From Roseomonas aerilata DSM 19363 (GTDB lineage: Bacteria > Pseudomonadota > Alphaproteobacteria > Acetobacterales > Acetobacteraceae): 64,000 bases of DNA. The DNA lies in contig NZ_JONP01000015.1 in NCBI RefSeq assembly GCF_000711725.1, forward strand, positions 60,885 to 124,884, given 5' to 3'. The notes below the pieces were generated by a model. It was given only the letters and a program-made list of their open reading frames with translations, did not search any database and was not told where the DNA came from. Shown piece after piece: positions 17,297 to 24,957 of this stretch. A program made the translations under genes and the position numbers. Within the stretch, counting starts at the first letter, position 1. Each line of letters begins with the position of its first letter.

Positions 17297-17336
17297 CTGA
17301 CGCGGCGATGACGGCGCGGTGAAGGAATGATGACAG
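17297..17336 (-). promoter_or_regulatory. Double Pho box upstream of phnC
   Basis: Read on the minus strand, four 7-mers recur every 11 bp: CTGTCAT (17336-17330), CCTTCAC (17325-17319), CCGTCAT (17314-17308) and GCGTCAG (17303-17297). The first is a perfect PhoB half-site, and all four keep TCA. This is the arrangement of two adjacent PhoB boxes. A possible -10 (CACTAA) lies about 8 bp downstream. PhoB-P activation of phnCDEE under phosphate limitation is the natural reading. Confidence 0.8.
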
Positions 17337-17357
17337 AGGCCGCCGCCGCAGCGCCGC

Positions 17358-18593
17358 TCAGACCGTACTGGCCTCCGGACCCGCGACGACGCCCTCGTCG
17401 TGCAGCCGGCCAATTGCGGCGCCGGACAGGCCGAGCACCTCGGCCAGCACGGCGTCGGTATGCTCCCCGAGGCGCGGCGAGGGGGAGGGGGGCCGGCGCC
17501 CATGCGTGCCCTCAAACCCCAGCGGCGCCGCTGGTGTCAGGACCGTGCCGATCCCTGGCTGCGTCACCTCGGCGAAAAGCGGATTTGCCGCGGAGCAGCG
17601 GGGGTCCTCGCGCACGAGCTGGCCGAAATCCTGGTAAGGGCCCCAGAGGACACCGCTGCCCGCGAAGGCCGCGGTGACCTCTGCGAGGCTGCGCGCGGCG
17701 AACCAGGGCTCCAGCACGGCGGCAATGGCGTGCCGGGCCTGGAAGCGGCCGCCCTCGTCGTCGAGGTCCACCTCCATCATCGGGCCGATCATGGCGAGCT
17801 TCGCCGCGAGGCCGGTCGCCTTGCCGATCGCCCGCCACTGGCGGTTGGAGATGGCGCAGAGGAAGGCCCGGCGCCCGTCCGACGTCTCGAAGTCGCGTCC
17901 AAAGGCACCGTAGAGATCATTGCCCATGGGTGGGCGGACGGTGCCGTTGACCTGAACCTCCGCGACATAGCCAAGGTTGGCGACCGAGGCGAGCATGACA
18001 TCCGAGAGCGCCAACGTGATCTCCTGGCCCTTGCCGTCGCGCCGCCGCGCCCTCTCGGCCGCGAGGAGACCGGTGCAGAGGTAGAGCCCTGCCGCGATGT
18101 CCCAGGCCGGGAGAACGTGGTTGATCGGCGTCGTGTCGGACCCGGTGGCGATGGGGAAGCCGCTGGCGCAATTGACGGTGTAATCCACCGCCCCCGTGCC
18201 GTCGTGGTTGCCGGTCAGGCGCAGCATGATGAGGTCCTGCCGCCTGGCACGGAGCGTCTCGTAGTCCATCCATCCGCTGGCCGGGAGGTTGGTGAGGAGG
18301 ATGCCCGCGTCCTCCCCGGGGGAGGCGATCAGCGCCTGGGCAATCTCCCGACCCTCGGGGCGGTTGAGGGCGATCTGCACCGAGCGCTTCGCCTTGTTCA
18401 GGCTCGACCAGTAGAGGCTCGCCCCGCTTGGCGCGAGCGGCCAGCGGCGGTAGTCGATGTTGCCGCCGATCGGGTCGATGCGGATCACCTCGGCGCCGAG
18501 CTGCGCGAGGGTCATCCCGCCCAGGGGTGCGGCGATGAAGGCCGAGACCTCGACCACGCGCAGGCCGGACAGGATGGGCGGGGAACCAGCCAT
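17358..18593 (-). CDS. mct: CoA transferase family III (CaiB/BaiF), 2-methylfumaryl-CoA isomerase-like
   Basis: This 411-residue protein belongs to family III CoA transferases. The opening LSGLRVVEVSAFIAAPLGG, then QLGAEVIRIDPIGGNIDYRR, the VDYTVNCASGFP block, INHVLPAWDIAAGLYL, and GAFGRDFETSDGRR correspond closely to what I recall of the mesaconyl-C1-CoA to mesaconyl-C4-CoA (2-methylfumaryl-CoA) isomerase of the 3-hydroxypropionate bicycle. The end GRLHDEGVVAGPE also fits. No other bicycle gene is nearby, so it may serve another dicarboxylate pathway. It ends 84 bp upstream of phnC and is divergent from the Bug genes. Confidence 0.8.
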   Translation of the reverse strand: MAGSPPILSGLRVVEVSAFIAAPLGGMTLAQLGAEVIRIDPIGGNIDYRRWPLAPSGASLYWSSLNKAKRSVQIALNRPEGREIAQALIASPGEDAGILLTNLPASGWMDYETLRARRQDLIMLRLTGNHDGTGAVDYTVNCASGFPIATGSDTTPINHVLPAWDIAAGLYLCTGLLAAERARRRDGKGQEITLALSDVMLASVANLGYVAEVQVNGTVRPPMGNDLYGAFGRDFETSDGRRAFLCAISNRQWRAIGKATGLAAKLAMIGPMMEVDLDDEGGRFQARHAIAAVLEPWFAARSLAEVTAAFAGSGVLWGPYQDFGQLVREDPRCSAANPLFAEVTQPGIGTVLTPAAPLGFEGTHGRRPPSPSPRLGEHTDAVLAEVLGLSGAAIGRLHDEGVVAGPEASTV

Positions 18594-18881
18594 GCGTTGG
18601 CCTGCCTCTCACTCGGGGAAGGGGGCCGTTCCGCCCTTCGGGACGGGGCGCGGCGCCAGAGTTTGGCGCAGCCCTTCCCCAGGGGACAACAGGCCCGGCG
18701 CGAGAGGGGTCCGCGGAAGAGTACGGCACATGCGCCCCGCCTGCCCGGACCCGCAGCTTAACGCCGGGCAAGGTTGAACCGGGAAGGCTTGGAAAAGTGA
18801 TGCGACTGGGGTGATCTTCCGCCCTACGGGACAATCAAAGATCGTGAGACGGCTCATCTCAGAGGGGCCAGGAGGAAGTCC

Positions 18882-19913
18882 ATGCACCGTGGTTTCGGCA
18901 GCCTCATCCACGGCCGCGCCCCCGTTGCGCCGCTTCCCGCCCGCGGCGCTCCCGGTCGCCGCGAGCTTCTTGCCCTGGCTGGAACACTCGCCGGCCCCTC
19001 CATCGCGCGAGCGCAGGACACTGGAGGATACCCGTCGCGGCCGATCCGGGTGGTGGTCGGCTTTGCAGCGGGCGGGCTGGCCGATATCACCGTGCGGGTC
19101 ATTGGGGAGGCGCTGTCGCAGCGGCTGGGCCAGCAGGTGGTGATCGACAACCGGCCGGGCGGCGCCGGCACGCCGGCCGCCATGGCCGTGGTTCCGGCCG
19201 CGCCGGACGGGCACACGCTGGCCATCCTGAGCACCGGCAACGCCATCAACAAAACCCTCTTCCGGCACCTGCCCTACGATCCCGTCACGGATTTCACGCC
19301 CGTGTCGGGCCTCGCAAATTTCGACCTGCTGCTGCTCGTCGCCGCCAACTCGCGGCTGCGCAGCGTGGCGGACGTGCTCGCCGCCAAGCGGGAGGGCTTG
19401 GCCATCGGCACGATCAGTCCCGGCAGCACGCAGAACCTCGCGGGGGAATGGCTGCGCGTCGCGGCCGGGATGGACGCGACCATCGTCCCCTATCGCACGA
19501 CGGCGGATGTGCTGACGGCGGTGCAGCGGGACGACGTGCAGTTGGGGTTCGAGACCTACGCCACGGCGCGCAGCCTGCTGGAAGGCGGTCAGCTTCGCGC
19601 CGTCGGCAGCACCGGCTCCAGCCGGTCCAGCCTTCTTCCGGATGTGCCGACCCTGCGGGAGAGCGGGCTGGCCGATTACGCGGTGGTGGGATGGAACGCG
19701 CTCTTTGCCCCCGCGCGCACGCCGAAGCCCGTTGTCGACCTGCTGAACCGGCACGTGACGGATGTGCTGCAAACGGGGGAGATCCGGAAGCGCCTGCTCG
19801 ACCTCGGCATCGAGCCCGCGCCGGGCACGGCGGAGTCCATGGGGGAGCGGCTTCGCCAGGATGTCGCGACATGGGCGAGCGTGATCGAGAAGGCTAATAT
19901 TCAGCGGCAGTAG
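18882..19913 (+). CDS. Tripartite tricarboxylate transporter (Bug family) substrate-binding protein
   Basis: This 343-residue periplasmic receptor has an unusually long N-terminal region (about 48 residues) with a twin-arginine-like GRRELLALAGTLAG before an AQD cleavage site. The mature part starts YPSRPIRVVVGFAAGGLADITVR, the Bug family hallmark, followed by VIDNRPGGAGTPAA and the PFDVVDF-type domain hinge. A strong AGGAGGAAG lies 5-8 nt before the ATG. No TctA/TctB membrane genes are present, so it works with components elsewhere or acts as a sensor. The ligand is probably a carboxylate. Confidence 0.9.
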   Translation: MHRGFGSLIHGRAPVAPLPARGAPGRRELLALAGTLAGPSIARAQDTGGYPSRPIRVVVGFAAGGLADITVRVIGEALSQRLGQQVVIDNRPGGAGTPAAMAVVPAAPDGHTLAILSTGNAINKTLFRHLPYDPVTDFTPVSGLANFDLLLLVAANSRLRSVADVLAAKREGLAIGTISPGSTQNLAGEWLRVAAGMDATIVPYRTTADVLTAVQRDDVQLGFETYATARSLLEGGQLRAVGSTGSSRSSLLPDVPTLRESGLADYAVVGWNALFAPARTPKPVVDLLNRHVTDVLQTGEIRKRLLDLGIEPAPGTAESMGERLRQDVATWASVIEKANIQRQ

Positions 19914-19938
19914 AACCCGCTGCGGAGGAAACACTGGG

Positions 19939-20913
19939 ATGAGCGATCTCTCCTTGCCGCGCCGCGCGCTGCTGGGCGCGACCGGTGCGGCGCTGGCCCG
20001 CCCGGCGCTGGCGGCGGGCTACCCCGACCGCGCGATCCGGCTCGTCGTGCCGTTCCCGCCGGGCGGGACGGTGGACGTCACCGCCCGGCCTATCGCGGCC
20101 GCCGTCTCCGACCTGCTGGGCCAGCCCATCGTCATCGACAACCAGCCCGGCGCGGGCGGCAATGTCGGCACGCAGCGCGTCGCGCGCGCGGCGGCGGATG
20201 GGTATACGCTGCTCTTCACCGCGCCCAACCACACGATCAACCCGGGGCTCATGCCCAATGCGGGGTTCGACGCGCAGAAGGACTTCGCGCCGATTTCCCT
20301 CTGCGCGCAGATCCCGGAGATCCTTGTCTGCCACAAGGACGCGCCCTTCCGGACCTTCCAGGAATTCGTCGCCTATGCCCGCGCCCACCCGCGCGAGCTG
20401 ACCTATTCCTCCGCCGGTATCGGCTCGCACCCGCATGTGACAATGGAGCTGCTGCTGCACCGGCTGGGCCTCGATGTGCTGCACGTCCCCTATCGCGGTG
20501 CGGCGCCGGCCTTCACGGATCTGGTGGCGGGCCGTGTGCAGCTGAAGCTCGACTCCTACGCCACCTCCGCCGCGCAGATCGCGGCCGGGGCCATCCGCGT
20601 GCTCGCGATCGCGAGCGCCCAGCGCTCCCCGGCGGCACCTGACGTGCCGACGATCGCGGAAATGGGCCTGCCGGGCTTCGAAGGAATTCTCTGGATGGGT
20701 TACCTCGCGCCCGCCGGGACGCCGACGGACGCGGTGAACCGAGTCGCCAGGGCGGTGCGGGACGCGGTGCGCTCACCCTCGGTGGCGGGCGTTCTCTCCC
20801 AGCAGGGAGTCGAGGCTGTGGGCAGCACGCCCGAGGAATTCGCCGTCCGGATCGCGAAGGAGATCCCCCAGTGGCGCGACGTGATCCGCGACGCGAACAT
20901 CCGACCGGAGTAG
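19939..20913 (+). CDS. Tripartite tricarboxylate transporter (Bug family) substrate-binding protein
   Basis: This second, 324-residue Bug receptor lies 25 nt downstream of the first. Signal sequence: LPRRALLGATGAALARPALA with RR at the start, then YPDRAIRLVVPFPPGGTVDVTAR, VIDNQPGAGGNVGTQRVARA, and VPYRGAAPAFTDLVAGRVQ, all family motifs. It ends IPQWRDVIRDANIRPE, as expected. GGAGG at 12 nt before the ATG is the RBS. It is probably co-transcribed with the following amidohydrolase gene, 4 nt later, which hints at an aromatic or pyrone carboxylate ligand (inference). Confidence 0.92.
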   Translation: MSDLSLPRRALLGATGAALARPALAAGYPDRAIRLVVPFPPGGTVDVTARPIAAAVSDLLGQPIVIDNQPGAGGNVGTQRVARAAADGYTLLFTAPNHTINPGLMPNAGFDAQKDFAPISLCAQIPEILVCHKDAPFRTFQEFVAYARAHPRELTYSSAGIGSHPHVTMELLLHRLGLDVLHVPYRGAAPAFTDLVAGRVQLKLDSYATSAAQIAAGAIRVLAIASAQRSPAAPDVPTIAEMGLPGFEGILWMGYLAPAGTPTDAVNRVARAVRDAVRSPSVAGVLSQQGVEAVGSTPEEFAVRIAKEIPQWRDVIRDANIRPE

Positions 20914-20917
20914 AAGA

Positions 20918-21802
20918 ATGAGCCCGCCGCTGACGCCCCCGCCGGACCCGAACCCGAAGGCACCAAAGCTGCGCTGCCCGCCCGGCTCCGTGGACTGCCA
21001 GATCCATCTCTTCGGGCCCGCCACCGAGTATCCCTTCGATCCCGGGAGCAAATACGTCTCCGAGGACATGCTGCCGGAGGAGTCCATCCGCATCCAGGAC
21101 ATCCTCGGGCTGGACCACGCTGTTATAGTCAGCGGCGGGGGGTACGGGATGGATACGCGTCACCTCTGCGACACGTTGCGGCGCTTCCCTGATCGCTTCC
21201 GCGGCGTGGCGCTGCTGCCCGCGGAGACATCGATGGCGGAAATGGAGCGACTGCACGGGCTGGGCGTGCGCGGCACCCGCTTCGTCAGCCCGCGCCACGG
21301 CACGCACCTGCCGCAGATATCCGAGCGGGTGGCCGCCATGGCCGCCGAGCTGGGCTGGGTGACCCAGTTCTATCCCGGCCAGGGCGAGCTGGAGAGTTTC
21401 GCGGATCGCCTGCTCGCGCTGCCCGGGCGCATCGTTCTCGACCATTTCGCGGCCATTCCAGCGGCGGGAGGAACCGATCAGCCGGCCTTCCGGACCTTGC
21501 TGCGGATGCTCGACACCGGGCGGGTGTGGGTGCGGATATCCGGTCCGATGCGCTGCACGAAGGAGGACTTCCCCTATCCCTCCGTTACGCCGATCGCGCA
21601 GGCGCTGGTGGCCCATGCCCCGGAGCGGCTGGTATGGGGCTCGGACTGGCCGCATGTGAACATGGCCGGTCGCGTCATGCCAAATGACGGCGACCTGCTG
21701 GACCTCATGCTCGAATGGGTGCCGGATGAGGCGGTGCGCAACCGCATCCTCTCGGACCAGGCACGGGCGCTTTACGATTTCCCTTCACCAAAGAGGGCCT
21801 GA
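20918..21802 (+). CDS. Amidohydrolase family protein, 2-pyrone-4,6-dicarboxylate lactonase-like
   Basis: This 294-residue TIM-barrel hydrolase is of the LigI/sulfomuconolactone hydrolase group. SVDCQIHLFGP near residue 25 holds the N-terminal HxH position, but the first His is replaced by Gln, compatible with the metal-free lactonases of this group. GVRGTRFVSPR, IVLDHFAAIP and the catalytic Asp in VWGSDWPHVNM are also seen. It follows the Bug receptor by 4 nt and is convergent with a second, related amidohydrolase. Hydrolysis of an aromatic-derived lactone is the family inference; the exact substrate is unknown. Confidence 0.85.
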   Translation: MSPPLTPPPDPNPKAPKLRCPPGSVDCQIHLFGPATEYPFDPGSKYVSEDMLPEESIRIQDILGLDHAVIVSGGGYGMDTRHLCDTLRRFPDRFRGVALLPAETSMAEMERLHGLGVRGTRFVSPRHGTHLPQISERVAAMAAELGWVTQFYPGQGELESFADRLLALPGRIVLDHFAAIPAAGGTDQPAFRTLLRMLDTGRVWVRISGPMRCTKEDFPYPSVTPIAQALVAHAPERLVWGSDWPHVNMAGRVMPNDGDLLDLMLEWVPDEAVRNRILSDQARALYDFPSPKRA

Positions 21803-21808
21803 CCGGCC

Positions 21809-22612
21809 TCAGTCGCTGAAATAGAGGCGGAGCGGGGTTTCGCCGGCGATCTGCTGGCGGACCCGCTCGTCCGGCACCCATTCGGCGAGGGTGGCGACGG
21901 CGTCGGCGTAGGTCACGCGGTCTTCGAAGGCAGCAAAGGGCCAGTCGCTTCCCCAGACGAGGCGCTCGCCGCCGGCGACGCGCAGCAGGGCGGCCGCGTA
22001 GTCGCGCGCCGCCTCTGGCGAGGGCATGCGGTAGCCCGCCGAGATCTTCACCCAGGTATTGCCACGCTCCACCGCCGCGAGCATGGCCCTGAAGCCGGGC
22101 GAGTTCACGCCTTCGGCGGGGTCCGGGCGCCCGAAATGGTCGATCACGAGCTTTACGCCCGCCTCTTCCGCGCCCTCGATCACCGCGGGCAGGTCGTGGC
22201 TCTCGGCGAGGACGTGCACGTGCCAGTCGAGGTCCCGCACGCGGCGGAGCAGGCGCCGGTATTCCGGGGATTTCAGGTCGGGCGGGCTGGCAACGTGCCG
22301 GTAGAAGATCCGGATGCCGACGATGCCGTCCTCCTTCATCCTCTCCATGCGGTAGAAATCCGCCTCGGGCGGGAGGATGACGGTGCCGCGCAAGCGCTTG
22401 TGCCGGCGCGTCGCACGGATCGTGTAGTCGTTGTACTCGCCGTACATGCTGGCGGCAGCGATGACGCCGAAGGCGACGCCGTGCGCGTCCATGATCTCAA
22501 GGAAGCCTTCCGCCGTCGCGTCGAAAGGCGGCTGGTGCCAGGCGCTCGCCACGCGCGGCATGTCCGTCGTGTAGAGATGGAAGTGGCAGTCGATGATCGG
22601 GTGCGTGGTCAT
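21809..22612 (-). CDS. Amidohydrolase family protein
   Basis: This 267-residue TIM-barrel hydrolase retains the N-terminal HxH in IIDCHFHLYTTDMP. DGIVGIRIFYRH, KLVIDHFGRPDP and the Asp in LVWGSDWPFAAFED complete the active-site set of the amidohydrolase_2 (ACMSD/LigI) group. The ATG at 22612 was chosen over the upstream open frame because homology begins MTTHPIIDCH. It faces the preceding amidohydrolase with a 6-nt gap between stops. A related lactone or decarboxylation role is plausible but not determinable. Confidence 0.85.
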   Translation of the reverse strand: MTTHPIIDCHFHLYTTDMPRVASAWHQPPFDATAEGFLEIMDAHGVAFGVIAAASMYGEYNDYTIRATRRHKRLRGTVILPPEADFYRMERMKEDGIVGIRIFYRHVASPPDLKSPEYRRLLRRVRDLDWHVHVLAESHDLPAVIEGAEEAGVKLVIDHFGRPDPAEGVNSPGFRAMLAAVERGNTWVKISAGYRMPSPEAARDYAAALLRVAGGERLVWGSDWPFAAFEDRVTYADAVATLAEWVPDERVRQQIAGETPLRLYFSD

Positions 22613-22748
22613 GCGGTTGGGCCTTGCCCCTCCCCAGCTTGCGCCGGCGTCCTGGGCGGCGTGTGGGGGGACTAGACCAGCACCGGCTTTCCGCAGCAAG
22701 GCGGTGGGCCGCGGAGGGGCGGTCTGGTGCGCCTCGTCCGGACCGGGA

Positions 22749-22838
22749 TGGCGGATGGGGTGGGATTCGAACCCACGGTGAGGTTGCCCCCACGGCGGTT
22801 TTCAAGACCGCTGCCATAGACCGCTCGGCCACCCATCC
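22749..22838 (-). tRNA. tRNA-Ser (anticodon UGA)
   Basis: The 90-nt sequence on the minus strand folds as a class II tRNA. The acceptor stem GGATGGG pairs with CCCATCC, followed by discriminator G and an encoded CCA (22749-22751). The anticodon stem GCGGT/ACCGC encloses loop CTTGAAA, giving anticodon TGA at 22802-22804. The long variable arm (GTGGGGGCAACCTCAC) and GTGGGTTCGAATCCCAC T arm fit serine. No integrase lies nearby. Confidence 0.96.
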
Positions 22839-23029
22839 GGACAGGCGGGCACGGCGCCTGAACGGCACCTTGCGCGTTGCGGGTTACACCCGTGGCGGTG
22901 CCAAGGAAACCACCTGCGGCGACCGCCGTCGCTGGGCCGAGCCGCTCCGCCGCCACGAACGGCCGGGAAGTTCGTGCGGGGCCCAGCCCTCCGTTGCCCC
23001 GGGCGGCCGAAAATGGCACCTCTGCCGGC

Positions 23030-24004
23030 ATGAACCGCCCTGGCCGCCGGTCCGTCCTCGCCTTTCCCCTCCTCATGCTGGCTGGGCCGGCGCTCGCGCA
23101 GACGGAGGGATTCGACAGCTTCCTCGACGGGGTTCGCGTCGAGGCGCGGCGGGCCGGGATTTCGGCGGCGACCCTTCAGCGGGCGCTCGGCAGCATCCGC
23201 CCGGTGGACCGCGTGATCGAGCTGGATCGGCGCCAGCCCGAGAGTAGCCTCACCTGGGAGGCGTACCGGGACCGCATTGTCAACCAGACGCGGATCGACA
23301 ATGGCCGTCGCGCCTATGCCGACAACCGCGCGCTTCTCGACTCGCTGCAGGACCGCTTCCGCGTGCCTGGCCGGGTCATCGTGGCGATCTGGGGGATGGA
23401 GACGAATTACGGCACGAACACGGGCGGCTTCGGCGTGGTGGAGGCCCTGGCGACGCTCGCCTGGGAAGGGCGAAGGGCGGCCTATTTCCGGGGCGAGCTG
23501 ATCTCGGCACTCCGCATCATCGAGGCCGGGCATGTCACGCCGGAGCGGATGCGCGGCTCCTGGGCCGGGGCCATGGGGCAGCCGCAGTTCATGCCGAGCA
23601 GCTTTGAGCGCCTGGCGGTGGACGCGGACGGTGACGGGCGAAAGGATATCTGGGACAGCCGAGCGGACGCGCTGGGTTCCATCGCCAATTATCTCGCCCG
23701 CTCCGGCTGGCGGGAGGAGGAGCGATGGGGGCGCGAGATACGCCTGCCGGATGGCTTCGACACCGCGACCGCCACGCGGGAGAACGTCCGGCCGCTGCGG
23801 GAATGGGCGCGGCAGGGCCTCGTCTTCACGGACGGCACCGCCTTGCCGGCGAGCGACACGGGGGGCGCGGTGCTGATCCCCGGGCTGCCGAACGGCGGCA
23901 CCCAGGCCTTCCTCGTTCTCAGCAATTTCAACGCCATCCGGCGCTACAACCCCTCGAACTTCTACGCTCTGGCGGTCGGGCTGCTCTCGGACCGCGTGGC
24001 GTGA
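23030..24004 (+). CDS. mltB: Lytic murein transglycosylase, MltB type
   Basis: This 324-residue peptidoglycan lytic transglycosylase has a signal peptide (RSVLAFPLLMLAGPALAQ) and an SLT_2 catalytic domain. The catalytic Glu lies in IWGMETNYGTN near residue 121, and the substrate-groove segment SWAGAMGQPQFMPSSF near 180. DADGDGRKDIWDSRADALGSIANYL follows in two parts of the family core. It lacks a lipobox, so it is probably periplasmic. The stop overlaps the GTG start of rlpA, beginning a run of cell-wall genes. Confidence 0.93.
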   Translation: MNRPGRRSVLAFPLLMLAGPALAQTEGFDSFLDGVRVEARRAGISAATLQRALGSIRPVDRVIELDRRQPESSLTWEAYRDRIVNQTRIDNGRRAYADNRALLDSLQDRFRVPGRVIVAIWGMETNYGTNTGGFGVVEALATLAWEGRRAAYFRGELISALRIIEAGHVTPERMRGSWAGAMGQPQFMPSSFERLAVDADGDGRKDIWDSRADALGSIANYLARSGWREEERWGREIRLPDGFDTATATRENVRPLREWARQGLVFTDGTALPASDTGGAVLIPGLPNGGTQAFLVLSNFNAIRRYNPSNFYALAVGLLSDRVA

Positions 24005-24909
24005 GTCGCGGACTGGCGCGCGGGGTACGGCTTCTCCCGCTCATCCTTCTCAGCGGCTGCTGGAGCGCGGAGGCGCCTGTGCCAGCGGGAGAGCCGCGCT
24101 ACGTGGTCGGCGAGGCCTATCAGCTGCGGGGCCGGTGGTACTACCCGCGGGAGGATTTCGGCCTCGTCGAGGCGGGGCTCGCCTCGGTGGCGGCCGACTC
24201 ACGGTCGGGGCGCCGGACCGCCGATGGCGAGGTGCACGACCCCGCCGCGCTCATGGCGGCCCATAGGACGCTTCAGATTCCAGCTGTGGTCGCAGTGACC
24301 AATCTCGAGAACGGGCGCACGCTCCAAGTGAGGGTGAACGACCGCGGCCCCGCTGATCCCGGGCGGGTGGTGGAGCTATCCCGACGCGCGGGCGAACTCC
24401 TCGGCATCGCGCCCGGCCGGCCGGCCCAGGTACGGCTGGCGGTGCAGGGCGATGCCTCGCGCGCGCTGTCCGCGGGGCTGCCCGTGCCGGAGGGGCTGCG
24501 CCCGCGTATCGAGGCAGCGCCGACGGGAGGCGTCGAGCGTGAGACGCTGGCCCCACCCCCCGGCGCAAGGCAGGCCGACCGGGTGAGAGAGGGCAGGGGG
24601 CCCGTTCTGGCAGTGGCGGAGACGGGGCCGGGAAGAGCCAACGCGGCCGCGGTGCTGCCGGAGCGAGTGGTTCAGGGCTCTCCGGCGCCGGGGCGCCTCT
24701 TCGTCGAGGGAAGCAGCTTCTCCAGCCGGGCTGCGGCGCAGCGGCAGGCGGTGCGGATGGGTGGCGCGCGCATTGAGGCCACCGGCCCGGCGCGGCAGCC
24801 GGAGTGGCGCGTGCGCCTCGGCCCCTTCCTCGATCCGGCAGAGGCGGACAGGGCGCTCGACGGCGCCCTGCGCGCTGGCGTATCGGAGGCGCGGATCACC
24901 GTGGACTAG
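24001..24909 (+). CDS. rlpA: Septal ring lytic transglycosylase RlpA family lipoprotein with SPOR domain
   Basis: This 302-residue protein starts at GTG (GTGA overlap). It has a lipoprotein signal with lipobox LLSGC near residue 17, then the double-psi beta-barrel: RRTADGEVHDPAALMAAHRT, VTNLENGRTLQVRVNDRGP with its Asp, and VELSRRAGELLGI. The usual GxASWYG motif is altered to GLASVAADS, so catalytic strength is uncertain. After a long Pro/Gly/Arg linker, residues 220-302 form a SPOR domain (GRLFVEGSSFSSRAAA to VRLGPFLDPAEADRAL) that would bind denuded septal glycan. Confidence 0.88.
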   Translation: MSRGLARGVRLLPLILLSGCWSAEAPVPAGEPRYVVGEAYQLRGRWYYPREDFGLVEAGLASVAADSRSGRRTADGEVHDPAALMAAHRTLQIPAVVAVTNLENGRTLQVRVNDRGPADPGRVVELSRRAGELLGIAPGRPAQVRLAVQGDASRALSAGLPVPEGLRPRIEAAPTGGVERETLAPPPGARQADRVREGRGPVLAVAETGPGRANAAAVLPERVVQGSPAPGRLFVEGSSFSSRAAAQRQAVRMGGARIEATGPARQPEWRVRLGPFLDPAEADRALDGALRAGVSEARITVD

Positions 24910-24957
24910 GGGCCGCCGCCTGTGCCTGGATGGCGGCGGGGATTTGGGGGCGTGAAG

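Noticed and set aside
18594..18881. Promoters in the divergent region between the CoA transferase and the first Bug gene
   Set aside because: TTGAAC at 18774-18779 has no matching -10 about 17 bp downstream; only the RBS before 18882 is convincing.
22749..22838. tRNA-Ser as a genomic-island attachment site
   Set aside because: No integrase, direct repeat of the tRNA 3' end or shift in composition is seen on either side.
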